Below are positions 36,017 to 46,661 of a stretch of 64,000 nucleotides of DNA, piece by piece. The DNA lies in the NCBI GenBank assembly GCA_030015575.1, contig JASDDO010000004.1, positions 321,354,654-321,418,653 of the forward strand, given 5' to 3'. A model generated the notes under the pieces. The model did not search any database and was not told the DNA's origin. It saw only the letters and a program-made list of their open reading frames with translations. Both the position numbers and the translations under genes were made by a program. Every line of letters begins with the position of its first letter. Positions within the stretch are counted from its first letter, which is position 1. Source of the DNA: Agapanthus africanus. Its lineage: Eukaryota; Streptophyta; Magnoliopsida; Asparagales; Amaryllidaceae.

Positions 36017-37759
36017 TGATCAGTCGATAATACTGCATTTTTAACACGGCAATTTCCCTATCATTTGCACTCATCTATAAGTGTTCGGTATTCATATTGC
36101 ACATATTAGCAAAACAGTCCTGAAATACCAGATTGCATGTGTTATACTTTAAAACCGACATTTCTGAGGAAACTGTGTGTTTATCATGGCATCGCATCAT
36201 CCTTGTATTGCGCAACACTTGTTTCGGAGTTTGTGCAGGAAATTGCAGGAACAAAGCCAAAAGAAGCTGATAAAAAATACACCAACTCTAAGTCTTGAGA
36301 TCTGGTAGCAATCTAGAGGGAAAAACACAATTAAACATATCAGAAAAAGGCCCACATATCAGCCCAAGGCCACAGTAGAAGATTCAAGCCCAAAGGCTTC
36401 CAAACCGCCGCGGTTCCGCGGCGGGAGCCTGCTTGCGCCGCGGTTCCGCGGCGGCTTCATGGCCTCAGAAGCGCATACTTTCTGCACGTGCTTACACTAA
36501 CGGCCCAAGCTTACAGAACATTGTAGAAATGCCACGTGGCTCTTCTAGAAAGCTCTCCTTAACTAACTTTTGGAGGGAAATTCAAATCTCCTCAACAAAC
36601 TTTTGGAGGGAAATTCAAAATTCAAATCCTGGATCCAGGGTTTTGATGGTCTATAAATAGAAGCCTAGATCTAGGGTTAAACTTCTTCCTTAATCCTTAG
36701 TGGTTCAATCTTTCCTCAATCATTAATCTCCATCTTCTTCCATCCACAAGTTGAGTGACATGACTTGTGTGAAACTCTAACCCTAATTCCAATCCAAATT
36801 CAAGATCCCGAGTACCAAATCAAGCGAGAAGCCTTCAACCTTTTAGGAGAGGAACCGATCTTCAATCGAGCAAGTGATCCAAGCCGATCCGCGACTCAAG
36901 GAGCCGAGCGAAGCCAAATCGACGATCGAGTTCTTCCTCTTGTAGTTCTTGAGTGATTGTAACGGAATTGTTGATATAAATAAAAGGTGAAATTCTTTAA
37001 TCTTGCTTTCTTTAAATTTTTGCATCATGATTCGATCTCAATATGTGATTGTAGTTCTTGTTGTGATGTTTGAGTAAAACTCCGCTCGTAAAGGAGTCGA
37101 GACGATCAATAGAATGATGATGTAACAAATCTTAAAACGATTCTTAAGTCCTACGAGTTTTGTAAACCCTAGCAAGTTGAAGAATCGATGACCTTGTTTC
37201 GTTGCGATGCTTTCTTAATTGTTATCGCTCGAAATTAGGGATCTACGATCGATTCTTGAATTTACTAGAGGCTAGAATGTGAATGATATCGACGAAGGAA
37301 CAAGGGATAAATGATGAAACCCTAGTTTCACTAGAAATCCTTAATTCTCGTCGATCATCATCGATCTAGTATCAATTCATCGATGGATAAGAACACGTCA
37401 TCATGAGATTACATCACATCTATAGATCCGATCGATTCCTACGAGCCTCATTTCGATTCTTGATATTTGGTTTAGAAAAATCAACAAATTCTCATTTCTT
37501 GATTCTATCGTTTTCTTGTTATTAGATCTAGATTTTCTAATTCTTGAACTTCAATTACAAATCATGAATTATTTGTTTTCTTTTCATTAAATTTTCGATT
37601 CAAACAAATCAAAATACGAACGAATCGCGCAATCCCTGTGGACGATCCGCACTTACTAACCCGCTACATCCGACACCGTTATTGATTGCGGTCAAATATT
37701 TTTGGTTGTAATTCTATTCATTTTTCTAAATACCGACACATCCTAAAAAGATTCAATCA
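36017..37759 (+). mobile_element. 3' LTR of element A
   Basis: It is 1743 bp. It retains perfect CCGCGGTTCCGCGG boxes at about 36411 and 36438 and the TATA box at 36651. It ends ATTCAATCA at 37759, followed by CTGCA. Confidence 0.92.
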
Positions 37760-37764
37760 CTGCA

Positions 37765-39130
37765 CATTGAGTTCTCATGACTTGTTTGACCCGTCGATCG
37801 GAGGTTCTTTCGCTCTAAAGGTGAGGGGTAATTAACGATAGCTTAGTCCACGGCTGCCGGAGATTCGGATCCCCACAATCAATAAACCCCAGCCTACCCT
37901 AGGCAGGGGGAATCTGTAATGCGCCTGACAAGCGTGTGCGTATTCCCATCTCGATGGGGTGACGAAAAACACCCTACAATATCCCTATTTGACAAGCTCA
38001 AATTACCCTCTTTTAATACATCTAGTAAAGGTTGACCAATATGGTGAGACCTTACTAGCACCCAATCATCAAAATAAATTTGCTTATGCTCTCGGAGATT
38101 GAAGGGGTTGAGGCACAGCTGGCAGATATCTCTGTTTGGTTTGAGCCCTGCAGCCTGGACGAGTTTCATTACCATGGGAAATGAACCCCTGTCAAAAAAC
38201 ATCGGTTGCACACGCTCTCTATACATCCCATTCACATGTAGGTGGATCCACGCACCGAAATAATGTAGTGGCATGTACACATGCTCCTCCCCTGGGTCGT
38301 CCGAGGTAGCTAATTCGGTGAGACCCTGATATAGGAAAGATAGGCCGGCGATACCGATGGCTAGCCTCGCACCAGAAGCTATGCGATTGGCAGGATAGAA
38401 AATGAAGGCCCGCATCAACCTTGGGTGAACAGGGATCACGAACCAGCTCTCAACTATAGTCCTATGAAAGCCATAAAAAAGTAGTTCCGATCGATCCCCG
38501 AAGAAGCAGCATCCTTAACCTCATAAGAGAATGCGCTAGGATGAAAATATCCCTCCATCACTGCTGGATCTTTCCCCTGCATGCGTAGGCTAAAAGGATT
38601 TCTCATGTCGGCGTTCCTGCCATAATCGGCCCTAAGGATATGCGAGTGCATGAATCTAGCAATAAAGGCTTCAAAAGTAACTTCTTCTCCTTTAGAGGCC
38701 TTATGCATCTCCTCAAAAATGGTTAGCACTTTCCTAAGGCCCGGTTGCAGGAAACCTATCGCATTATCACTCGCCAAATCTTCAGTATCCAGGCCGACGG
38801 CAAAGACAAATTCGTCATGAGGAACCACCTCATCATAATGCTCACCTGTGATTGGCAGCCGAATATATGTTGGAATTCCAACAAAGAGATATATTCGTCC
38901 CTGTCGGACATCATGAAGGTGCTTGTTTGCACGTTCCACTGTTCAAAGAAGGACTTCACCCACCAGGGCTCAATCTTAGGGTACTCGAACAGTGAAGCAT
39001 AGACCGCTCCATAAAGCCCTGTGCACTCCAGCAAAGTCCTCTCCGTCGACGGGATAAACCTGGCCCAGCTGACTTAGCCGGTCAAATATCTCAGGATCAT
39101 ATCCACATTGTAAGGTATTCCCCATGGCCT
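37765..39130 (-). pseudogene. PMD antisense-ORF relic, N-terminal part
   Basis: Minus-strand frames 38976-39126 (MGNTLQCGYDPEIFDRL, GQVYPVDGEDFAGVHRALW), 38756-39034 (EPWWVKSFFEQWNVQTSTF), 38454-38939 and 37894-38439 together form a protein of the plant-mobile-domain kind, broken by at least three frameshifts or stops. It reads from 39130 leftwards, so its missing C-terminal half corresponds to 3701-1079 across the A insertion. PMD-like proteins are carried antisense between pol and the 3' LTR of Tat elements. The start is cut at 39131 by LTR-D. 37794-37894 also has TCCCCACAATCAA and GGGGGAATCTG in common with 47959-47996. It is decayed and has no expected activity. Confidence 0.65.
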
Positions 39131-41202
39131 TATTGGATATGTATGCACTAGAGGCCATTATTGTATATGTATACATGTGGATGCTTGGACATATGTATGT
39201 ACAGGACAATCTTGCTCAATATGATAGTATGCTATTTGGTTTGTTTTTATCTTAACATATGCATATGTTTTACTTATTATTACGTATCATTTATACATGT
39301 TGATAAAGCCCGTAGGATCATTGCTTGACTACCGGTGTTGTGATGGAGATCATACTTATGGGAGTTGGGTAGTCGATAAGCACATCCTTAAAATGTCCCT
39401 AATCATGGGAGTATCGAGACTGGGCATTGATATTCCGGAGTAGACTAGTGTATACGTTTCTTGACCCCGACGAAGGGCGATGGTTAGTCCCATAACCATT
39501 GTTCTTTCACATCTAAGATCGTATACAGGTGCTCACTGGGGTTGAGCATACTGGACGGACTCGCCGAGAACTTCTAGAAGGTACTATACCTATCGTCAGA
39601 TAGCAGTTCTCAGATGACATGAGTACAGGTTAGTCTTCAGACTTGAGATCGTGATTTGTCTCGTGTGAGTTCCTACTGTTCTTAGATTACTACCCTACCA
39701 CGGCTCTACTGAGTTGTGTAAACAGGTTTTAGTTGGGTACAGTCCTGAGCCACATGGAAGCAGTGAGCGATTGTTGGGGATTCGTCTCTCTAATTATAGG
39801 GAATCGATATCACACTGTGTTTGATTAGCCAGCACCATAAGACCTTGGCCAAGGCATTTAGGATTTACTGATAGTTAGATCAGTAGTTTTCCGGATTGGT
39901 CTTGAGCCATATCAGCACAAATTATCGGGTTATTGGGGTCTGACGTTTACCACCCCTTAGACCCGGCATGCGATACTCTCAGATGAAGAGACCAGACTAT
40001 ACGGAGATTGTCACAGATAGGCTCAGTAGGGATCCGGATGAGTTTGCTCGTTGGCCTTCCTTTTCGACAGGTACCCGAGTAGCCGTTACGTACAGCTAGT
40101 GCCGCTGACGTGCTTATGGTTATGGATTTATCAAGTAACTCACTGCCGGCGTATTGTCGAATTTTTAGAGTCATATACAGAGGGTTTCCCTGGTTCAGGC
40201 AAAATGATGTATTAGTCGTATTTTGATACGTGCATGGTTCCGATCGAATGATTTTACCAGTTATCCGGACTTTCGATCGGACGGTTAATAATACTAGCCG
40301 GCTTGGGATTAAGCCGGATTATTAAATCAGGTATTGATTTAATAATTTACGTATATATATTTCGATATATATTCTAGTATTATGTTCTTTGTGCTATTCT
40401 ATCTCTTTGGGTATTCGTATTTTGATACGAATACGTGTATGTATACATACGGTAGAGTGTATTCCGTATTTATACGGAAATCATTTTAGAAGGCGGATAC
40501 CTCATTTTAGTTTTATCTATTTATTTTAAATGGAAAATAAGGTGTAAAGGTAGTGAGGTGAGTATGGTGAGAACCATGCTTCAATAGTATTGACAAATGA
40601 ATTGATTATTCATTTGTGCAAACTATACAAGCATGGTTGTGTTTTAATATTGGAAAAATGATTTTACAAAACTATGGTTTGGATTTTTCTCTCTCATGGA
40701 TTTTTCCATTCTCACAATTTTGCTTCTCTCTCTTCACTAGCCTTTCTTGAGCTCCTCCTCCTTCATCTTGAACTTCCTCTCTACAATCTCATGTGTTGAA
40801 AATCAAGACAGGAATTGAGATAGATACACACTAAGAACCACTCACTACATCCTAGACACTTTAGATTAACAATGTAGAGTCTCTAATTGCTCCACTAGAC
40901 TTTTAGTGTGGAGCTAGAGCCATGAACTATATCTCTCGGGTGGATCATCTTCGACGGAGAAAGACCGGCGGTCAAGCTCGATCAAAGAGATCTCAAGGAG
41001 CAAAGGAAGAAGATAGAAGACCGAAAGACACGGATATTTTAGTAAAACAATTCTATCATAATAGTTAAGATCTCTTTAGTTAGTTAGTTTCAGTTTATGG
41101 ATAGATTCTAGGACGGGTTTCCTAGTGCCGGATTTTTAAACACTAAAATTTTTGTTCCGCAATGGCCGCAATAGATGGTCAAGGTGCTAGGAAATCCCAA
41201 CA
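39131..41202 (+). mobile_element. LTR-D, relative of C
   Basis: It starts TATTGGATATGTATGC (family TGTTAG/TGTTGG with G to A) and ends ATCCCAACA. Long stretches match LTR-C and LTR-E: the AGAGGCCATTATTGTA start, CAAGTAGCATACTA reversed, GCTTGACTACCGG, TAAGCACATCCTTA. Identity to E is perhaps three-quarters by eye. It inserted at the N-terminus of the PMD relic. Only one LTR plus leader is present, so it is a truncated element. Confidence 0.8.
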
Positions 41203-41560
41203 TAGTATCCGAGCCACTCCATAAACCTTTACTAGCTAGTTTACACAAGTTTAAAGTCTCGATTGATGATCTTTTCCAAATCGCAATTCCATTTATCATG
41301 CCTGCTGTCGGTTTTGAAAATTGTTCAAAAAAATATTCAGATTACCTTAAAATTACGTGCAGGCATTTTTAGAGGCCCTGAAGAAATTTGGGCACATGAG
41401 CTCAACATACGACCGCGGAACCGTTGCCTAACATGCCTGTTGGCCGTGGTTCCGCGGTCGAAATGTGGCCGTTGTGCTCTAAAATTCTGTTGGCACTCTA
41501 TAATATGGAAATGTGGTTTTTGGGATGTGTGTTTTTGGCCTAGATTTATTTGATTACTTG
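41203..41560 (+). other. Decayed primer site and leader of D
   Basis: TAGTATCCGAGCC at 41203-41215 is three changes from TGGTATCAGAGCC, the copia primer site for initiator tRNA-Met. The leader holds a 13-bp perfect inverted repeat, CGACCGCGGAACC (41410-41422) with GGTTCCGCGGTCG (41448-41460). It is cut at 41561 by another LTR. No coding region is seen. Confidence 0.6.
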
Positions 41561-43069
41561 TGTCACGACCCAAATTAGGAATGCGATCGGCACTTGAATC
41601 ACTCAACGTCTAAAGACGTAATGCAAATCAAGTAAGCTGAAAACCCAAAGATCTAAACCATGAAAAGATAGAGTGATAAAACATTAGTTAAAAACATTTA
41701 AAATCTCAAGTTAAAAATCTCAAAACTTAACTTTATTTTCTTAAAAATTTCAGCAGCATCTTCTTTGTAAAAACTAGCCCTAAACGGGTACAAAATATAG
41801 AATATATAAAAGGCATCCCCAAATAGGAGCAACTCACGCCTAAAAGCGGAACACGACTACAACAGGTAAATATACGACGTCGTAGCGAAGAAATAAGCAA
41901 ATAAGAAGTGAAAATAGCATAGTAAGAGCCAAAACATTATCGCAGCATGAAATAAAAGCCGGCTCACATGAGCACGACAACCAGAAGCACCAACAATATA
42001 CAAATATCGAATCCCTCGGTCTCATCTCTAGGTCAAATACATATAAGTGGTAGATGGAGAGTACTAGATTCAAAATAAGATATACAAGCGGAAGTATATG
42101 GATACCTGCATAAAAACCCACCTACAAAAGGTCTCACACCCAACAGTAGCGGTATCCACTGAAAATGATGCAATAAAGAGCCCTGCCGCGACTATACTGA
42201 GAGTCAACCCTGCAAAAACACTGTGGCACAACGGGGGTGAGTTTCAAACTCGTGAGAAGTAAATAATATCGTACAGGTAATCACATACATGCACGATAAA
42301 CAACCAATCCTACGTATGCGGTCATGATAGCATATGTACAATAATATGAGATGCATCATAATCCAAATCAAGGTACTACATCAAGGTACAATGACTATGA
42401 GTACAGAGTATATCATAAAGTCCTGAGTGTGGGATAAAAATAGTGTCGTCCTTAATAAATCATCATCATAGAAATCTGGTGTCCATCAACGACACCCAAA
42501 ATCCCAATATCTCATGCGCTGTCACTATAATCGGCCGTCATATCCATCTCATCATATAACTCCGAACGGTATCCTCCGGATATCCGCCAAGTTTCCATAC
42601 AATCACCGGTAGATAGTGCTCCCCCTGCCAGGCTCTTCGTTTAATCTACAATCATCTTGTCCCGAGGTACCTTACCGGGTCCACCATATACCCGCAGACG
42701 GCTCGGCCAACTCCTCGAATCGGGTACACTCATAACTCAGCATCGAGAAAAATCATGGTGGACACAATATCATATCAAGGGAAAACCACACTTTTTAAAT
42801 ATTTCAGGTTTCAAAAATGTACCTTGCGGTTTCCCAAATCCACGAAATCGAAAAAAAATCATGTGAGAATATATATTATTATAGCAATGTATGTATGTAT
42901 GATGCAAATCATGATGCGTACTAGAACAAGAATCAATGTCTAACTGTTAATAATGAATACGGTACAATATATTTATCCATGACAAATTCTTTAGTGTGCG
43001 TGTCATGACAATTACTAACGGTGTGTGTGTGGCATACAATTCAGTACTCGTGCAACATGAACCGTTAGC
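41561..43069 (-). mobile_element. Gypsy-like LTR fragment, reversed
   Basis: It begins TGTCACGACCC on the plus strand, the reverse of the GGGTCGTGACA ending usual in Del/Tekay-type LTRs. The CTCACGAGTTTGAAACTCACCCC segment (reverse of about 42230-42256) fits that type. It is cut at 43069 by LTR-E. No internal domain is visible, so the family is inference. Confidence 0.45.
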
Positions 43070-44620
43070 TGTTAGATATGTATGCCTTAGAGGCCATTAT
43101 TGTATAGTACTGGTTTATATAATACATTTTGGAGGCTTGGGATATATATACGGGTTTACGACAGTCTTGCTCGATATAGTAGTATGCTACTTGGTTTGTT
43201 TCTATCTTAATATGTGTATATGTTTCTTTTAACATATCGCTAAAAACATCTTGATGGAACCCTTAGGATCTTTGCTTGACTACCGGCTTTGTGATGGCGA
43301 TCACACTAGTGGGGGCTGGGTAGTCTATAAGCACATCCTTATTTTGGTCCCTAGTCGTAGGATTATCGAGACAGGGCATCGATACTCCATAGTAGACTGG
43401 TGCATACGCTTCTCGTCCCAGCAGGGGAGATGGTCTGTCCCACAGCCATCAGTACGTCGTACTAGAGATAGTATGCAGGTGCTCGTTAGGTTACGAGTAC
43501 ACTGGACATGACTCATCGGGAACTGTTGGTTGGCATTATACCTATCGTCAGTTAACAGTTCCCAGGTGACATGAGTACAGCTTAGTCCGCTGACTTGACA
43601 CTGTCACTTCGCCTCGAGTGTGTTCCCACTGTTCTTAGATTACTACCCTACCACGGCTCTATTGAGTCGTGCAAACAGGTAGTAGTTGGGTGCAGTCCCG
43701 AAGCACTTGGAGGCAGTGACGGTTAGACATGATTAGTCTCTCCCAGTATTGGGAGTTGATATCGCGTTGTGTCTAGGAGAGCCATTACACATAGTCGTCC
43801 CTGGCCAGGGTAAGCGAGAATTACTGGTAGTGTTTCCAGTAGTTTTTCAGGGTGTTCTGGGCTACACTTCGACACGACTTGTACCGCTATTAGGGGACTG
43901 ACGTTTACCGCCCCCTAGGCCCGCCATGCGATACTCTCAGACGAACAGACCGGACTATACGGAGATTGTCACATTCAGGCTCAGTAGGAGTTCGGATTGG
44001 TTCACCTGGTCGGTCTTCTTATCGGCATCTACCTGGGGACCATTACGTACAGCTAGTACCACTTGCGGCCTATGGTTAAACCCACTGCCAGCGTAGTGTC
44101 GAGCCTTTAGAGTTCCACACAGACGGTTATTCGCCTTTGGGCAAAACAGAGTAGAGGTCGCATGGTTTTGCGACGGGGTTCGTTCACATTCGCGCACTTA
44201 TGCACGTTTGGTGTCCGGGCAGTTATTACTAGCGGGCTTTGATTTAAGCCAGATCCTAGTATTTGTTTTGGGACTGGTTTTGTCTCATTGTATTCGTGTT
44301 CCTCGGAACACGGATGCGGGTGTGTATGCACAGTTTACAGAGGCAGAGGAATCTCATTAGGGTTTTTGACAGTTGACTTTTTCTTAACACTAATGAGAAT
44401 GAGAAATATGATTAATGATATAACAAAGGATAATTGTGCCATGGTTAGGTTGACCATTTGACTTTTGTTGACCTTTTGACTTTGGTTGACCGGTTGACTT
44501 TTGTTGACATTTTGACCATCATCGTTTCATTGGAAAGATGCTTCTTGATTCTTGCAAATTGCATTTATTGTGAAATGATAATGGTCATTCCAAATGAACC
44601 ATCTGTTTCCTGATTTAAAA
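43070..44620 (+). mobile_element. U3 of LTR-E, relative of C
   Basis: It starts TGTTAGATATGTATGCC and follows LTR-C (reversed) closely through about 44610 (GGTCATTCCAAA), with blocks such as GCATCGATACTCC, GGTGACATGAGTACAGC and CGGACTATACGGAGATTG. Beyond 44620 the sequence leaves the C family and enters the palindrome domain with its own TATA box. Either E is a longer LTR subfamily or it is joined to another element. The right border is unresolved. Confidence 0.7.
44449..44518 (+). promoter_or_regulatory. W-box cluster in LTR-E
   Basis: Nine TTGAC cores lie in 70 bp, in repeats of TTTTGTTGACC and TTTTGACT. The position corresponds to the cluster in LTR-C, but the number is higher. Confidence 0.6.
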
Positions 44621-44654
44621 TCAGGAAAGCTTCTGTGAAAAGCTTCAGAAGAGG

Positions 44655-45130
44655 GTCACGTGCTTACACGTGACTAGCGGTCACGTGTTGGCACGTGACA
44701 CCTAAAAACGTCATCAAGGCAAGTTCAATTCCCTGACTACGAAGAAGAAAAGGAAAAGCTTCAAGGAGAGTCACGTGCTCCCACGTGATCAGGGTCACGT
44801 GGCGACACGTGACATTTAAATGCAAGCGTCAAAGGCACGTCGGTTAACTGACCAAGTCAAGGAAAAGGCTTCAGAAGAAGTCACGTGCTCCCACGTGACC
44901 AGGGTCACGTGTCGGCACGTGACGTTCAAGACAGCAGACTCGTTCTCCAGACAAACCAAGGAAAGAGAGTTCAAACAAGGGCCACGTGCTCACACGTGAC
45001 CAAGAGTCACGTGGTGGCACGTGACGCTTAGGCAACGATCAGAAGACAGAGCGCAAGAGAAAGGAAAAGGCTCATTCCAAAGGGGGTCACGTGCTCACAC
45101 GTGACCATGTGTCACGTGGTCACACGTGAC
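44655..45130. repeat. Five-module G-box hairpin array
   Basis: Modules start at 44655, 44770, 44880, 44981 and 45086. Each has GTCACGTG-N4-CACGTGAC twice, separated by 4-6 bp, giving four CACGTG boxes per module and 20 in 476 bp. Spacer sequence varies while the boxes are kept (one GCCACGTG is the exception). The array lies 320 bp and more upstream of the TATA box at 45447, so it could act as a bZIP/bHLH-responsive enhancer. That role is inference. Confidence 0.9.
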
Positions 45131-45446
45131 CGGCTTTCAAAGCCCTTTTTGTCAACAGAATTAAATTCTGAGAGAAATTCAAATCTTTCCAAAGGAACGC
45201 AACTATATGGAACCAATCAAATTAAGGGTTCAGAGGTGATGAAATATCACCTATCTATGGAAAATCTCGGGTTTGGAAAGATTTCCCCCTTAAATCTAAC
45301 CAAAATAACAAAGGAGAATCTCTAGATTTAAAATCCAATGGTGAGTAAAATTCACCCAATAATCCAAAGGTCCAAAACGAATGATGGATGCAAATCAAAT
45401 CTCTCAATCAAAGATTTACCAAAACTAATTGGTTCGGCTGCTTCTC

Positions 45447-45456
45447 CTATAAATAG
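45447..45456 (+). promoter_or_regulatory. TATA box in the E palindrome domain
   Basis: CTATAAATAG sits within CTCCTATAAATAGGAG, itself a palindrome, followed by an A- and G-rich start region. It marks a plant Pol II promoter downstream of the G-box array. Confidence 0.7.
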
Positions 45457-45591
45457 GAGCCAAGAGACACAAAAAAGACATATACATACGCAGAGAAGAA
45501 AAGAGAAAAGAAGAAGAGCTTTGATACTTTGAAAAGACTCAGATCTTCTGCAAAAACCCTAGGTAAGAAAGGGAAAGGCGTTTGAAAGAAA

Positions 45592-46143
45592 GAGAATTTA
45601 ATTCTCAACAGAGTTTAACTCTGATATATATAAAAAGAAGAACATATTTCTTCTCTCTTTGATAGAGGATTTGCAAAGTGCACATCTCCCCTTAAGATTG
45701 AGAATTTAATTCTCAATGGGTTGAGATCCGGCCATGCAGATCCAAAACATAGAGAAGAAGTGCAAGCTCGAGAATTTAATTCTCACAGAACTATAGGAAT
45801 TTAATTCCTCCAAAATAAAGTTAGGGCTCGACCCTATATCATGGGAATTTAATTCCTTCAGAACTAAAAAGAAAAAACAGGGTTTAACCCTAATTAAAAA
45901 ACCCAGTTCTGTTGAAACATCGGGAATTTAATTCCCTTAATCATAATTTAGTAGAGGATGGAAGTTTAAACTCCTTAAAAAACTTTTATTAGGGTTTAAC
46001 CCTATTCAGCCCTTCACATATATAAGGAATTTAATTCCTACAGAAAATTCAGAGTTAAACTCTGTTCCAGAAAAGCAAAGTCTTCGAAAGAAAGTAGGAA
46101 TTTAATTCCTCTGAAAATCTACAGCTCGAGGAATTTAATTCCT
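45592..46143. repeat. Palindrome array, AATTTAATT core
   Basis: About fifteen palindromes share a TTTAA centre with changing arms: GAGAATTTAATTCTC (45592, 45700, 45768), GGAATTTAATTCC (several from 45799 to 46141), GGGAATTTAATTCCC (45921), AGAGTTTAACTCT (45610), GGGTTTAACCC and AGGGTTTAACCCT (about 45880, 45991). At 45698-45718 the arms reach 10 bp (ATTGAGAATT and AATTCTCAAT). Arms differ but complementarity is kept. They lie downstream of the TATA box, so they would be in RNA. Confidence 0.88.
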
Positions 46144-46187
46144 GAAAAAGATTAACAAAGCCTCCAAACAAAATACATGAAGGCAGG

Positions 46188-46403
46188 GTCACGTGCCATC
46201 ACGTGACCCCCCCAGATATATACAAAAGCCCCCCAAGAGCCTTTGAGGCAGCACCCCACGTGACCCACGTGACCCTTGGCAGAAGCTCTAATACACAGGC
46301 ATTTGAATGCCCATCACGTGATGGCACGTGATGCTCTGAAAGACGCGATAACTTCAGCAGAACAAATGAAAGGAGGGCGCTCTTACGTGCTGCCACGTGA
46401 CCC
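46188..46403. repeat. Second cluster of CACGTG boxes
   Basis: GTCACGTG-CCAT-CACGTGAC at 46188, CACGTGACCCACGTGACC at 46257, ATCACGTGATGGCACGTGAT at 46313 and a degenerate TACGTGCTGCCACGTGAC at 46384 give seven further CACGTG cores, now downstream of the TATA box. Confidence 0.85.
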
Positions 46404-46409
46404 CTCTTG

Positions 46410-46655
46410 TCTTAGTGTTTAACACTAAATTAAAACTCTCAAACCAAGTGTTAAAACACTGTCGGGCCTTAGCATTCAATGCTGATTAAAAAGCTTTATT
46501 TGCAGTGTTCAACACTGATCTGTTTTAGTGTTTAACACTAATTTGAAAAGCCTTGTTGCTGGTGTTTAACACCAATTATCTCTTAGTGTTAAACACTAAC
46601 TTGTCAACCTCATTCCCAGTGTTCAACACTGACTGCTCTATAGTGTTTAACACTA
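46410..46655. repeat. Palindrome array, GTGTTTAACAC core
   Basis: Nine palindromes in about 245 bp: TAGTGTTTAACACTA (three or more), CAGTGTTCAACACTG (twice), GGTGTTTAACACC, TAGTGTTAAACACTA, AGCATTCAATGCT and a broken AGTGTTAAAACACT. As in the preceding array, paired arm changes (for example GGTG/CACC for AGTG/CACT) keep the palindrome. Confidence 0.88.
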
Positions 46656-46661
46656 GGCTTT

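Larger units (their letters stand above)
4943..37759 (+). mobile_element. Athila-like gag-PR element A, host of B and C
   Basis: The LTRs at 4943-6687 and 36017-37759 share their ends (TGATCAGT...ATTCAATCA) and much of their length. A primer site complementary to tRNA-Asp follows the 5' LTR, and an AAGTTTGGG tract precedes the 3' LTR. The internal region carries Athila-type Gag and an aspartic protease with no reverse transcriptase or integrase. Subtracting B, C and their target duplications leaves about 9.0 kb. It is therefore a non-autonomous (gag-PR only) Athila derivative that needs polymerase in trans. The two LTRs differ by a few per cent by eye, more than those of B or C, which fits A being the oldest of the three. 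Confidence 0.9.

Noticed and set aside
37765-39130. Active host PMD gene (MAIL/MAIN-like)
   Set aside because: Several frameshifts and stops, and its position and orientation fit a Tat antisense ORF relic.
43070-46660. Complete LTR-E with a defined right end
   Set aside because: No CA end with a TTAGC duplication was found, so the border was left open.
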